In this document: in pieces, positions 1 to 12,900 of the stretch
How positions within the stretch are numbered: the stretch's first letter is position 1
How the letters are laid out: every line of letters begins with the position of its first letter
Assembly (NCBI GenBank): GCA_038380795.1
Contig: CM076265.1
Span: 1,798,001 to 1,862,000 of the forward strand
Reading direction: 5' to 3'
Length of the DNA stretch: 64,000 nt
Origin: Pyrocephalus nanus
Taxonomy: Eukaryota > Chordata > Aves > Passeriformes > Tyrannidae
Program-made: the position numbers and the translations under genes
The notes under the pieces: model-generated
Told to the model about the DNA's origin: nothing
The model's database searches: none
The model's input: the letters and a program-made list of their open reading frames with translations, nothing else

Positions 1-3000
1 ATACCTTGTCTAATCCATGGTCAGCACTTACCAGGTTGTTGAGACATAGTAGCTTGATTGTAATCCAAACACCAAAGCTAATTCAGGATATTTTCCAATA
101 GTGGAATGGAAAGGGTAGTAAAACAGGGCCTATGTGTTTCCCAGAAAATCTTTACCTGCCCCCAAAATAACATAAACCCACTGTGATGAAGACCCATTTC
201 TCCAAGACTTGGTAGGACTTTGTTAGTAGCAAGCAAAAAACTTATTCATAAACAATTTAAAATATGTGCTCTCCAACACTACCAACAATGCTAGGCTTCA
301 TTAATGTGCTTGCTCTTTAATTTTGTTTTAATGAGTACAATATATTCTTCAGTGTAAAAGACCAACAAATCTTTCAAAAAAAAAAAATTCTAGTTATCAC
401 AACCAAAAAAAATTGAAGCCAACCCCCCCCTTTTTTTTTTTTTGACAGCTTATATTCTTAAATACAAGACTAAGCTTCATCTCATCTAGTGTTCGAAATA
501 ACTATCCATTAAACGCCTCAGGACACATTTAAAATATTCATTTATTAGGTTTTCCTCCTGCTTATATGCATCTCAATGTGTGTTTCGGGAAAAATAATGG
601 TTAGAATTCTATTAGTCTGTTGTTGCATTAGGACAGGGAGGTTTCAGTTTCAGAAAGTTTGCTTACTGTAAGACACTGAGGTTTTGCTAATGTCCTAAAG
701 TTACTAGAAGGAAGTCTGATGGAGAAACATTTTGGTGGGAGTGCCAAGTCTTAGAAGCTTCTCCAGACCTAAATATTGGAAGCGTTTTTAAATTAACTGT
801 AAATGCCAGCATTTAAATCCTGAACTAAATACGTAAAGCACAGAAAAGTACTGCCAATATAAATAATTTGCTGAATTGCATCACAGTGAACAGCATTTCA
901 TCCTGTAATACAAGTGAATTAATAACTACTTACAGCAATTCTATATAGGGCAAATATAAGCTGTTACTAAAAACCGACACTCATTTTTAAAGCCATCTTA
1001 TTTCTGGAATAAAACTCACTGTAAAACTAAGTTAAAATACAACTAGCTTTTCTTGTCACTAAAGTATTGGAGAGCATGTAAAATATTTAAGAAGTGCCCC
1101 TTGCCATTGCTTTTTGTGAAAATATTAGGTTGCTCCTAACACAGTAAACAAACATCACCAGCAACCTCATATTTAACTTGGTTTCACTAAACAACATAAA
1201 CCAAATATGATGTGACAAAACCAACCCCAGAATTCCTTTTCCTCTCTAATTTGTTGTTAGACAGTATACTGCTCCAAACAGTTATGATCTAAAAGGTAAA
1301 CAAAAAACACAGCAAGAAAAACATTTCTTTATTTTGAAAATAATGGATTGCCAGTGTTTCTATTACTGGCTTATTAAGGAAGTAAGATCCCGAAGCTAGT
1401 TGCTCATTTTTTTGCAGGTTCTTTTAAAAAAGTTACCACTGAGAAGCTTAAATAAAATGAGCTCAGACAACAAAAGTTGCTTCAGAAGCACTACTCCCAT
1501 AAATTGCTAAATAAATGGTACTGAAGATGATGCAGTGGTGGACCAAGTAGGGCTATTTGTAATTCCTTAAAGAACAAACCTAAATAGTTCCTGAATGGAT
1601 GTCTATTGGTAATCATTAAGTGCTGCCATTATTTTCCTACTGAAAGATAAACAACATGCTCCAAACTCTAAAGCAAATCTCCAAACCTGTTCCATAATAT
1701 AAACAATTACATTTATGGTTTATATTTGCTGCACAGTTTTACAACCGGTTCAATCTTTTGCATCACAATGATGATCGTGATTCAGTAATATTATTTTTTA
1801 TTTCATACACAAAAATGAATCACTATACACTTTAAAGAATACCAGCAGTTAACCTGATGGAGTTGCTTAAAAGAAAAATTTAGAAGCTGCATTTCCTTAG
1901 CTAATGCTTTCAGCTACAATGGTTCTCTTTAAAATTAAGCATTATGCCAAATATATTTTAGAGAATAGATGGCATTATTTGCTGATCTTTAATTTCAGGC
2001 TGATGTTTATATAAGATCATTGTCGGAATTCTTTAAGGTATTATTTTTCTTAAGAGATTTACTCAGAAATCAAAAGTAAAAGCCATCCCCCACTGACCAA
2101 TCAACCCCACCAAATGATAGGAGGTGGTTTTGGCCCTTAGTTTGTCAAATCATCTGTCCCAAAAGACTGCTCAGAAGTACTGATTTATCAGACACAAAAT
2201 ACAGCAATATTAGATATTTACAGCCCTGTGTGTTAACACAAAAAGCAGAACGCACTATCTGTGAAATGTGAGTCACAGCAAAAGTGAGCAGAGCTCATGA
2301 CAAAACAACTCATGAATTGAGTTAGTTTTAATTGACATCAGGGACGAAATGATGGCCAAGACTTCTCTTCTTCTAGAACTCATGCTAATAACATGCATAA
2401 GGGGATTATGCCTGGAAACTGTGCTAAATTAAGTCTACCAGGTTGTTCTGCTAAAGTGAAATCAAATATTAATGTATTCATTTCAATAAACATTTCTGGG
2501 CTACCACTGATTGATCCAATTACAATCCTAATCATACATTTTCATTCTTTTAACTACTGACTCATGGAATTCCAAATCGCAAATGAGGTCTGGTCAATGC
2601 ATTTCAATTATTTAATATTCATACTCAAAACTCATCACAGTGCTGACCAATTTCACCACAGGTTCACAAACAACAGCTGGGAACTGAAAAAAGGCTAAAA
2701 TGCAGGCTGCATTCTTGTGATCAGGTGTATTATCTCACTCAGCTTGAGAAAAAAATACTTAGAAGTCATAAAAGACAATGTGAAAAGGCTGCTTTTTCCT
2801 ATACACAAGACACACACTTTTCCTACTTTTAATCAAGTCTTTCACTATGTACAATTACACCCCGATTTTTCCTGCCATACCAAGTAAAAAACTGACTTTA
2901 TTTTCGGATGTTTGTGACAAGGGAAGGCAATGGATGCCCTTTTTTTTTTTTTTCTTTTCCCCTCTCTAAATCAATTCCATTCTCTCAATGGTAATGTACA

Positions 3001-6000
3001 GTAAGGCTTCTGGAAATGGGATGCCTGAAACAGTGCCAAGAACTTTCCCATTCACAGAAATACTTGTAAATACCAGTCAGAGCTCTCCACCCATCAGTCC
3101 ACACTCTGAACACTGTAAGGCTGTCCATTAATAAACACTCAAGAATGGGCACCTGAACACATTTTTAAATGAACTTGTTCTCATGGCCTGTGCTTTCCTT
3201 GATACAAACAGTTAAACTGTTTGTGAGATTGCACAGTTATGGTCACATGAAGCACACACAAGTTGAGATCAAACTTTTGACATATTTGTAAATAAAAAAA
3301 AAAAAAAAGATAATGGAAAACCAATATTTTCTCTAAAAAAACCCCCAAACCTCTAATTTATAATTAAGGTCTGTATTTAACAGAAAGTGTTTTAAAGATT
3401 AAAGGAGAAACAAGAACGAAGGTGGCGAACTCCTTTCGCGTGCTTTGGCAAAACCTATGAACTTTAACTTTCACTGGACATTAAGAGTTTTTAAGCACAA
3501 GGATTGACTATCTTGATATCTTGGCCATAGAAACAGATGTTGAATGATGGTCAGAGAGCACCTCGATCTTTTCCTCTCCCACTCTGACTTTACATTAATA
3601 TATGAGACCCTTTACAATGAAGAAATCTTCATTACAAACAAAAATTTAGGCACTGCTGCAAGTCAGCTCAAGTTCTTTGCTATTGTGAAACTCCTAATAG
3701 ATAGAAGGATCTCAATAATAGCAAAACCACTTCATACAACAAAGTAAGAACATTTAGAATATATTTCAAGAACACATTTTTGTTGAAGACTTGTAACAAA
3801 ATCTAGAATAAAAACCTTTTACCTTTGCTATCCCTTCTCTTGACTCTCTTTAGGTTCTTTTCCCACATCAATCACGAGTTTAACTTCCTTCTTCAGAATC
3901 AGCTAGTGAAATTTAGTTAATTCCAAAGAAACATGTAAAAACTTAAGGCCCTGCTTTCCAAGCTTTTCCTGCTCTGCAGAAATGATTTCGCAGCTTTGGC
4001 CTTTTGGAAGCGGTGCTTGTAATCCCAAAAGTTATTTATGTGACTTCAAGCATTTTAATTTTTATGTCAAACCACTCAACGACAATTCATTTGCATTTGA
4101 ACATTGTCACAGTTCTCTCAAAGAGCTGCAGGCAATAGTTTAGTGTCATTAAAAAATGTCCTGCAATGAGTACTCATTGCCTCATGTTCTGCAAAACAGA
4201 ATTCAGCACTGGCTTTAAATACAGATGGTTACCAATTTAAACACATAACAACTGAACAGGAACTTGTAGTTTGTTAGTGACTGACAATTCCAATTATGGA
4301 TAAGTCACATGTACTGCATATATCCCTAGATACTGCCAAGTTCAACAAAAGAGATGTAATTATTTGTTTCATGAGCTTTACACTGAAGAGGAACAAATAT
4401 TTTCCTCATAAAGCTCATTATTTTCTTCGTGGGTACCATCTCATCTTTTTCAGAGGGATTTTACCTCAAAAAAAAAAGTCTTTCAAATATGTTCAAAAGC
4501 AACACATCACATTTGTTACTAGCAGACACTCTCTTTCTCAATCTAAGATGTTAGACTTATGTTTCATATGAAAGATTACATTGACACCAATTAAATTCTG
4601 TACCCTCTCCCCAAACTATTTGGAAAAGAAACTTCGAGACACTAACACAAGGCAACATATATTAAATGGGAGATTAAAAAAAAGAATTACTGCTCTCAAC
4701 TTATACCATGAAAAATAAGAACCAAGCCACAAAAACTGAAGTGCATTGCTCTTTCCTGACAACAAGATGAAGGTCCATGCAAATATGGTAAATTCTGAAA
4801 TATGGACTTTTACAGAAGGAATAATGACCACAGTGGTTTTTTGATTATGTTTTTGGATTTTTTTTTTTTTTTAATTAACCATCCTGGAGCAAAACACTAC
4901 TTCCTTCCCCATATCTTGAAAAAATTATAAATAATAAAATATCAAAGCACCAAAGGTGCGAGGGGATATGTATAAATCTTCCTTTTTGTTTGTTCATTAA
5001 GTTCTTAGGTCAGCTCTTGCTAACATTTGCCAAGCATACTTCTGAAATGACTTTAGGAAGCAGGAATTGGATTCTTGAATAATTTATTTCATCTTTAAAG
5101 GAAAAGAGAAATTACTACATCCTTCCTATTTCTGATCAGGATGCTGCCCTCATATTACTTCACATTTCCCCATGCTAATGTATTTTTTCTGATTTATGGG
5201 TGTTTTTTTTTTAGAAATTAATTTCCATGACAATATCATTTAATAGCTCAATGTATTTTAAATGTGAATATAAACACACAATTGAAGAGGAGATATTTAA
5301 TTACATTTGTCTTGTGCTGAACAGAAAAAAATTTAAAGCACTGATAAGTGGATTACTTTTTTCCACCATAGATCCCAGAATGTATTGATATGACTGTGTC
5401 AACACCAGTAATATTTTAGGTAACCTTCCCTTAAAGGTTACAGAATTTTAGGGGAGTTGTTTCTGCCATGTTTTATACTGCATCTAATTAGACAGGGAAA
5501 GGAGTGAAAGTCACCTCTTCTATTTCCTTTTCCAAAGAACAAGACACAAACAAACAAACAAACATAAAAATCACCAAAGTACCAAACAAAGATTTCCATG
5601 GACATCTTCAGGCAAATACACCATTTACAGCTGAAAAAAATTCCATCTTAACTGAAAACTCTGGTGTCCATTTACTTGGGGGAACACACAGTTCAACAAT
5701 ATTTAGAAAAAGAGAATAATGGGAAAACCTCCACATATGGTTTTCAAGACAACCCCTCAAATAATATCTCGTGATTTTAATGAATTGAAGTGTTCAGGTC
5801 TTAACAGTTTGTGTGGAATTTAATTAATAGCCATTTTAGTGTTAATTTCAGTAAGAAAAGATCAGGCCTCTGGCAACACAGGACTGCAAGAAAGGTGGAA
5901 AAGAAGTAGATCAATCAAGAACTCTAACAAGGCTTACTAGCATCAGGAACTAAAATTCACACCAATGATAACCCACACATGACAAGACAAAATCACTACA

Positions 6001-6072
6001 ATCAATACTTAGTTACAAAGGGTATTACAGAGCTTCCAGATTACTCTTTGGGTACATCTCCCTACCTATTCT

Positions 6073-6120
<48 letters not shown>

Positions 6121-6562
6121 CCTCTAAAAGTAAAAAAATCCAGTATCTAAAAACATATGCCTATGATATAAAATAAATAACTTTCAGCCTTCCTGAATGA
6201 ATCCCTGAGTAGCACGGGCAGAATAAGAAATGGAAGCATGCAAGTCTGCAAACTCTCTTTTCCTTCTTTCTGAAAACACAAAAATAAACACACACACTAC
6301 AAAGAAAACCCAACCCAAACTAAAAATCAACCAAACACCATTCACGCAAAAAAAACCCCAAAAACTCTAGAACAGCCTGACATTCAACACAATCTGACCT
6401 TTTACACTGCAGACAGTGAGACACTGGGTATCAACTATCTGGTATCATCAACAGCGACACAAACATATGCCAGAAATCACATATACACACCTAATCAGAA
6501 CAGAGGCAATAAATGGTTTGTAATGTAAAAAGTTATTGAAAAAGTCAACTTCTTTCCTATAT
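1..6562. other. Probable KIF18A intron 13, no certain exon
   Basis: AT-rich DNA with no recognisable remaining KIF18A tail exon in either orientation. It holds homopolymers (an A run at 6,075-6,117; C8 then T13 at about 426-443), an ACAAA-type simple repeat near 5,547-5,563 and one possible small exon at about 3,819-3,904 (see findings). If exon 13 is spliced at 6,732, this region is intronic and the last exons lie left of the window. Confidence 0.55.
6075..6117 (+). repeat. A43 homopolymer
   Basis: Uninterrupted run of about 43 A. On the KIF18A strand it is poly(T). It lies in the probable intron 13. Confidence 0.9.
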
Positions 6563-6732
6563 TCAATTACGAATGGTGTATAATATACAGAAAGTGGGTC
6601 TGAGGTTCAGTTTTACATCTGGCTTCAATATTTGCGGAAGTGTGCATCCACTGTCTTTATGGATGACATCTGGCTTTGGCAGGACACATTTAGGAGCATT
6701 TCCAACAGAGAACAAATTAATTATATACTCAC
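6563..6732 (-). other. Read-through extension of KIF18A exon 13
   Basis: The exon 13 frame continues past the GTGAGT donor for 56 codons and stops at 6,563. The extension starts REYIINLF and includes PKPDVIHKDSGC and LKPDVKLN. A loose resemblance to the human tail segment ending SVQLN is possible but weak. It may be intron read through by chance, or a short alternative C-terminus giving a protein of about 705 residues. Confidence 0.3.
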
Positions 6733-6971
6733 GGCAGGGGGTGTTCGGTCTGCTCACGAGCTGTGGGAACGCGAAAAGAGCTGACATGTCCACTTCATGG
6801 TTTTGATTCTGATCCTTCTCTTCAGTCTGGTCAGCCCAAGCTACTGATTTTTGTCTTTGAATAAGCTGCTCAACCTCCCCAAACTCAGTCTCAGTCAAAT
6901 CGTTTGCCAGCCCAGCTTCTTTCAAAGTCAGGTATTGCTTGCGAAGAACTGGAAGCAAAGTATTTAGTACT
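6733..6971 (-). CDS. KIF18A: KIF18A exon 13: tail with PP1-docking-like motif; last exon recognised
   Basis: Acceptor TTTTACAG|AGTACT. A consensus donor GCC|GTGAGT has its GT at 6,732-6,731. Up to that donor the exon completes Lys570 and encodes 79 residues: [20 protein letters not shown], then KSVAWADQT, then [12 protein letters not shown]. These match human LNALLPTLRKQY, VVVWADQT and FPQLGPVQPIPC. The frame stays open for 56 more codons to a stop at 6,563, so an unspliced or alternative short C-terminus is possible. Confidence 0.9.
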
Positions 6972-9900
6972 CTGTAAAACAGCAAGAGGCAAGACAGGTT
7001 TAAGGAAACACAATCCTTACCCAGAGGAAAAAAAAAATAAATCTTGCTTCTGTTTCAATTTTAATTAAATTCTCTGAATAGGTCTTCTGAAGTTAAAAGT
7101 GTCATACCTGCCACGAAACCATACTTACTTTTCTGTTTGCTTGTAATACTGATCTTGAAGGGACACCAGAGCCAACATGTGCTTAATCTGGGCTTTCAGG
7201 TCCTGCACTTCTAGGTTTAAATGGCAATACTGCAGATCTTGACGAAGTTCCTTTGGGAAATTGGGGGGAAAAAAACCCACAAAAGTCAAACAACTGCACA
7301 TCAAACTGATAGGGAAACCCCAGAATTTAAGCTAAAGGTAATATTAATTCAGTTAATATTGAAAAATAAATGGGGAGTAGAGCTATGCTATTATATTGAA
7401 GTTTTATGACAGAAAAAAGTTTGAATTGTTTGATTTCTAATTATATGCATTAAGTATTGCTTTGTAGATTCCTCTGACCAGTGGTGGGTGTGCTGCAATC
7501 AGCATTAAGAATCCAACAGGCACACACATGCATGCTTATGTTTGCCTTTTTTTTCCTGTGTACTCACACACTTTATTTCAATTTATTTCAACTGTTCTTA
7601 ACTCATAGGTTTTCCCCTTTTTCCTGACAAAGTGGAAGGCATTTTACCTTTGGAATACACCCATCTCGCCCCAGAAGACGCATCTCATTTTCAACACGGT
7701 GCAGCCATTTGGTATTTTCCTCAAAATGTTTGACCTCCTCTTCTTTTTTCTTCTGCATGTGCACAGAGTGGATATTAAGTACTGCAAGCCTTTGATCCCG
7801 CTTGCAAGTGGCCTGAAAAAAAAAAAAAAAAAAAGAGAAATGAGTATTTAAGGGGAAAACCTTAAAATTATGTTTACCAAATCCTCTCTCTATGTAAAAA
7901 TTTCTTTTCCTTACTTTTATGTTACATAAACAAATAATTCCTAGTTACTCAAGTATGAAAACGAAGAAGCAATTTTATCTGCTTTGTTTTCCTAAATGTG
8001 TCCTAGAAAAAGCCCGAAAAAAAAAAAAAATACTGGGCAAAAGGAAAACCCTTCATCTGCAAGGACCAAATTCTTCCCGTGTCTTGCTGAAATCTGGCAA
8101 CCAAAAGGCTCAAAACTGGCAAGCTGGATATGAACAAGGTAGTTTTCTAAGTTTTCTAACAAGGCAAAGGGTACTCTTTCTATTCTGAGGACGACTATAC
8201 TCTGCTGTATACCTCAAAAATTAGGTCACTAATGCAATAATCAGTGTGTCCCATTTCCATTAAATATTTAAGCATTAACTCGTTGCATAATTACTTAAGC
8301 AAAATATACACATGAATATAGCAAAAATGAAGAGATGATGCCTTGCAATACATTATAGAAAACACACCTTTTCTACTTTTTCTTCAGAGCACATCAGTCG
8401 AATTTGGTCATGGCATTGATGATGGTGATATTTCTTCAGTGTGTTTTCTTTCAGTTTCTTTTCCAGGTTGAGGTATTCTTTTCTGATTTCCTCACGGTTT
8501 GCAAACACATTTTTAAGGGTTTCTTTGTATCTAGAACCAAAGGATAATAATAAATAATGAATTACTTACTGAAGACTTTTTATGGCCTTCTCATTTAGAA
8601 GGGGAAATTTCAATTCCAAGTTAATAAAATAAAGAACTTGAGAGGAAATAAGTAAAGCCTGTTATATATGAACACTAAATAAAGTGTCAATATATTGGAA
8701 AGGGTTTTTTGTATTTGAAATGAAAATGAGAAGTAAAATTTTTAAGGTGTCACTAGAAATAAATCTTGTTGTATTTATGAAGATGACACCAGGATTTAAA
8801 AGAAAAGCATCTGAAACTTCTCACATAAGTCTTATCTGTACCTCCCAAAGATACTAAATGGCTATGTTCTCTACTTATACCAATTTATTAAACAGATCAG
8901 ACTGCTGTTGCCATAGACACAAAAGGTCTTCAAAAAACCTGCCAGCTACCTCTTGAAAAAGGAAAAGCCTGAAAGTCTTTAATTGCTCACTGAAGTTGTT
9001 GCACAATTTTAATCGCTAATGGACAACAAAAATCAGAACATGGATCACATTTTAACTCACACCAGGCTGATAGCAGGGAAAACCCAACCTAGTAGATGGT
9101 ACTCAAGGAGTTATTGAGTAACTAGTTATCTGGTTATGCCTAGTCTGCAACACAAATCAGAACAAGGATAAGGAGAAAACCTGGAAGCATCGCCACGTTG
9201 CAACATAACTTTCAGTGGTGGTTACTTGTTCGCTCCTGAGTGCTGAAAATGCAACAGTACAGAACAGCCCAAAAGACACTGTAGTATATCTTAATACTGA
9301 CCAACCTTGTATATGAAGCATTTCATAACATCCTATGTTGTTAGAACTTCACACATAAGAAAAAAGACACAATTTAACATGCAAATGTTCTAAACACATG
9401 CAACATTTGAGTTGCTAAAGTGTTTGGTATTAAAAACAAAAAAATCATAAAATTAAATATTGGAAAAATGCTAAAAAATAAGGCAGGTTCAGCTCCAGAG
9501 CAAGTTGAAGAGACATTCTTGCCACATAACTGACTCTTGCCAGTATTTCTAAAGCAGCAGTTCTTAGTCACAGTCTAAAGTTTGAATAACTGAGTGCTTA
9601 ATTTTAGTGTTTTATTACTGTCCTTTTAAAAAGGAACAGAATTAAGAATTCTTCTCCACAGTTTTAAAAAATAAAGAATTTTCCATAAGTGTCCAGAGAA
9701 TGCTATCATATTTAGTTAAAAATGCATACTAGAACAAAGAAGTATTATTTCTTTAAGAAACCATTAGAGGTTAATGGTTGGACTCTATGGTCTTTGAGGT
9801 CTTTTCCAATCTGAAAGATCCCATGATAATGCAACAGTCAGCTGTATCAGAGTTCTTTCCCTACACTGTTACTATCTACACTACTATACTATCTATTGCA

Positions 9901-12900
9901 CAACTGCTTGCAGGATTTTTGCCCTTCTCAGTATCCATAGAAACACACTTCCTCCCAGCTGCCTGGGAAACACAGCAATGAGGAATCCAAGTGAATCCTC
10001 TCTCTCTTTCCCCTCACAGGAAAAACCTGGGCATAATTTAGGAGAGGGTGCACATCCTGATTCTATGTACAGCCCTCATGAGGAACTATTACCAGTAAAT
10101 GTGTGCTTATAATCACTGGTGCCCCTAACACAGCATCCAGTATAGAAACCTTTGCAGAGTTCCTGCCTTGAGCTGGATTCACTCATTAAGCACACTTCTA
10201 TTTTTATGGAGTTAGCTTTACCCTCTCTTCTTCACTTGAAAAATGACAAAGTTATCCTGTAGGCACATGCAGGGTATGAACCCTCTACGCTGCCTCATCT
10301 CAAGGTGCTCGTGGACCTGATGGTTGTAGTTCCAAAGCCAGTGCCCACTGTCTACCTCAACAGGCTCAAGACTTGAAGGGCTGGCAGACAACACGATTCC
10401 AAGCTTCAGACAGATGGAGAAGGAATGATTTCTGGGTTTGGGGAAGCAAGTGCTGTACTCAGCGAGTCTCTTTCAGATGACAGTGAAGCAAAAACCATGG
10501 GTAGTTGGACTGCAATGCAAGCTCGTGGATAAGACTCTCTCCCCTGTCCCAAACAAGAGAGAGAAGGCAGCACAGTACCTTCAAAACCTGTAAGCCAACG
10601 TGGGAGAAATCAACTCATCACCCACACCATCAGTAGGATGAACCCGACAGGATATTCATGAGGAAGAACAGAATGAGACATTCACTTTATTTCTGATGTC
10701 TAGAGGGAATGGGATATCCATAGAGCCACATGTAAGCTATGCTATAACATTAAAATGCAAACATCCCCTGACCAACTAATCTTGGCATAGGATATGTCCA
10801 GCATTTTGAAAAGATATTTTAGAGACCTTGCCCTTGACTGACTCTTCCCACACACAAGGAATGAAATAAAGGGCAAATCACAGGAAATTAAATCAGTCTT
10901 AAGGACATACAGTGCAAAAATATGCAGGGAAACTGTCAGAACTATCAGCATGACTTAGAAGCCCACACTTATTTCAAAAATTAAATTTAAATAACCTGAA
11001 TGAGAAGGTTTATTGAAACGCCTGGAATGCCAGTAAAATGAAGCATGGTTAGAGAACATTTTGCTTTTGAATGGGTTTTTACTTCACCTCAACAAGTTTC
11101 TCAGGTTAGAACCCAGCACATTCAAAGGGCCAATTAAAAAAAAAAGGTAATTGAATCAACTAAGGTTAGTAAATCTCAGAAATATTCGGTGAGACACACA
11201 AGGACACATCCAGAAAGACTTCTGCACCAACACCTAACCTTCTCATGGAATGGAGTGACTTCTGCAACAAACTGATGCTTCACATCTTAGTTTGTTACTT
11301 TTTGTGGGCTGCCATGAGACAGCCCCATGAGAGAACATCAACAGGGATAAGAAGAGGTCAAGAAATATAAAAGCAACAGAAATTAAGGAATCTACAAACA
11401 CACGTTAAAACTCTCCGTGGAAAGAGAAGCTTCAAGGTTTCTGTCTCTCAAACCTTGAAAGGAAGATACTACTTGAAGTAGTGTCTGCCAACAGTAGCAA
11501 GAGCTGCTGTCATTTATGCAAACTCCGTTCTGCCTACCCACAAACACAACCTGTTCGGCAGCTTTGCTGGAAGCAAAGCATTCATATGCTCCTTCCTGTC
11601 ACATCTCATTTCCTGCTCATCCCCCTCCCCCTTTCATTTTAAATCCACCACCAAGTTGTTCTAAAAAGAAGCAGCACATTATGCAAAGCCATACCTAGTC
11701 TAAGTAAAGCCACGTTAAAACGAGGAAGCCAACACTGAAAAGAGTGAGTTTGTTTTACAAATGCTTTTACAAGTTACGCAAGCTCCATTTTGGAGGCGAG
11801 ACTGAGCTGTGATTCATTTACCTTTCTATTTCCACTTCCTGGTTGTTTGAAAGTTCTGCAGCGTTACACTTTTCAGGAATGCTTACTTGCTTTTCTTCGT
11901 ATTCTCTCAGTTTCTCCTTCAGCATTAGGATCTAAACCAAAAGAGGCACCTTTTAGTTGGGATACAGGGGTTTTTTTAGCCTTTTTTTTCTTTTTTTTTT
12001 TTTTCCAAACCTATCATTCTGTGCTGATATGTTGAACAGCTTTACAAATGGCAGTAGGTAATAACTGCACTCAGAAGACAAAATTTTCTTACTTTAAAAA
12101 ACTATATGGGAGAATTGGGACAATATCGCCTTTAAGGTTCAATCTTACCTACTTTTTTTTTTTTTAGTCAAAGTTAACCTTTCAAACTTTTAACAACAGA
12201 TTTTTTTTTTTTACATACCTCTTTCTTCTGTTCGTTGCAAATTTTAACATACTGGCTTATGTGGCTGTCCAAACTAACAACATTGCTCTTCAACTGTAAA
12301 GAAACAAGTTAGAATTTAAGGTGGCTCCTTAAGGTTTTAATGCATAATAAATACCCTGTGTATAATTACTACATAGTCAGATATGCACTGTATTATGAGG
12401 AAAGGGATGAACACAATCCTGACTTGCACAACCAAAGTATGACTCTCAGCTGTTGCTGTCACCTGTTGTGCACCCATGGCCAGGTCATTTCGCTCAACAG
12501 AACAATAAAAAGTAATTACATTTACTTGTGCAAGCACATTTTGTATTTATTCAGACTAGTTTGACATTTAATGTGTATCTTGTAGATTTTACTATAAAAA
12601 CTATCTTTAATTATGCAACAAATGGAAACTACAGTGAACCCCATATTACGTAAAAGCAATTAGGAACTGCAATAAAAGAGGTTATGAAAAAAATCAAAAC
12701 AATAGAGAGCAGAAGACAGGACACTCTAGTGGCTTTTCATTTATCAATATAATCTCATTGAACTTTTTGGCTTCAGCTGAATTCTACCTGTAACAAACCT
12801 GGACTGGCTCTTGCACAACACAGACACATCTTTAACGTACTTTACAGTTCCTCAAGAAAGTAACAACAAGATACTGAAAACAGATATGAATTCTACCAGC

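Noticed and set aside
1..6562. Search for the KIF18A tail exons (KRKRK region and the C-terminus ending SMVRKFGRNI in human)
   Set aside because: No minus-strand frame resembles them. They are assumed to lie left of the window rather than lost.
7919..8188. 89-codon plus-strand frame in KIF18A intron 10
   Set aside because: It is antisense to the gene, contains an A-run-derived Lys stretch and has no similarity or splice support.
11881..11895. Internal GTAAGC as the true donor of KIF18A exon 9
   Set aside because: Similarity to human (NPQEKEIER) continues beyond it, and the downstream GTAAAT keeps the correct phase for exon 10.
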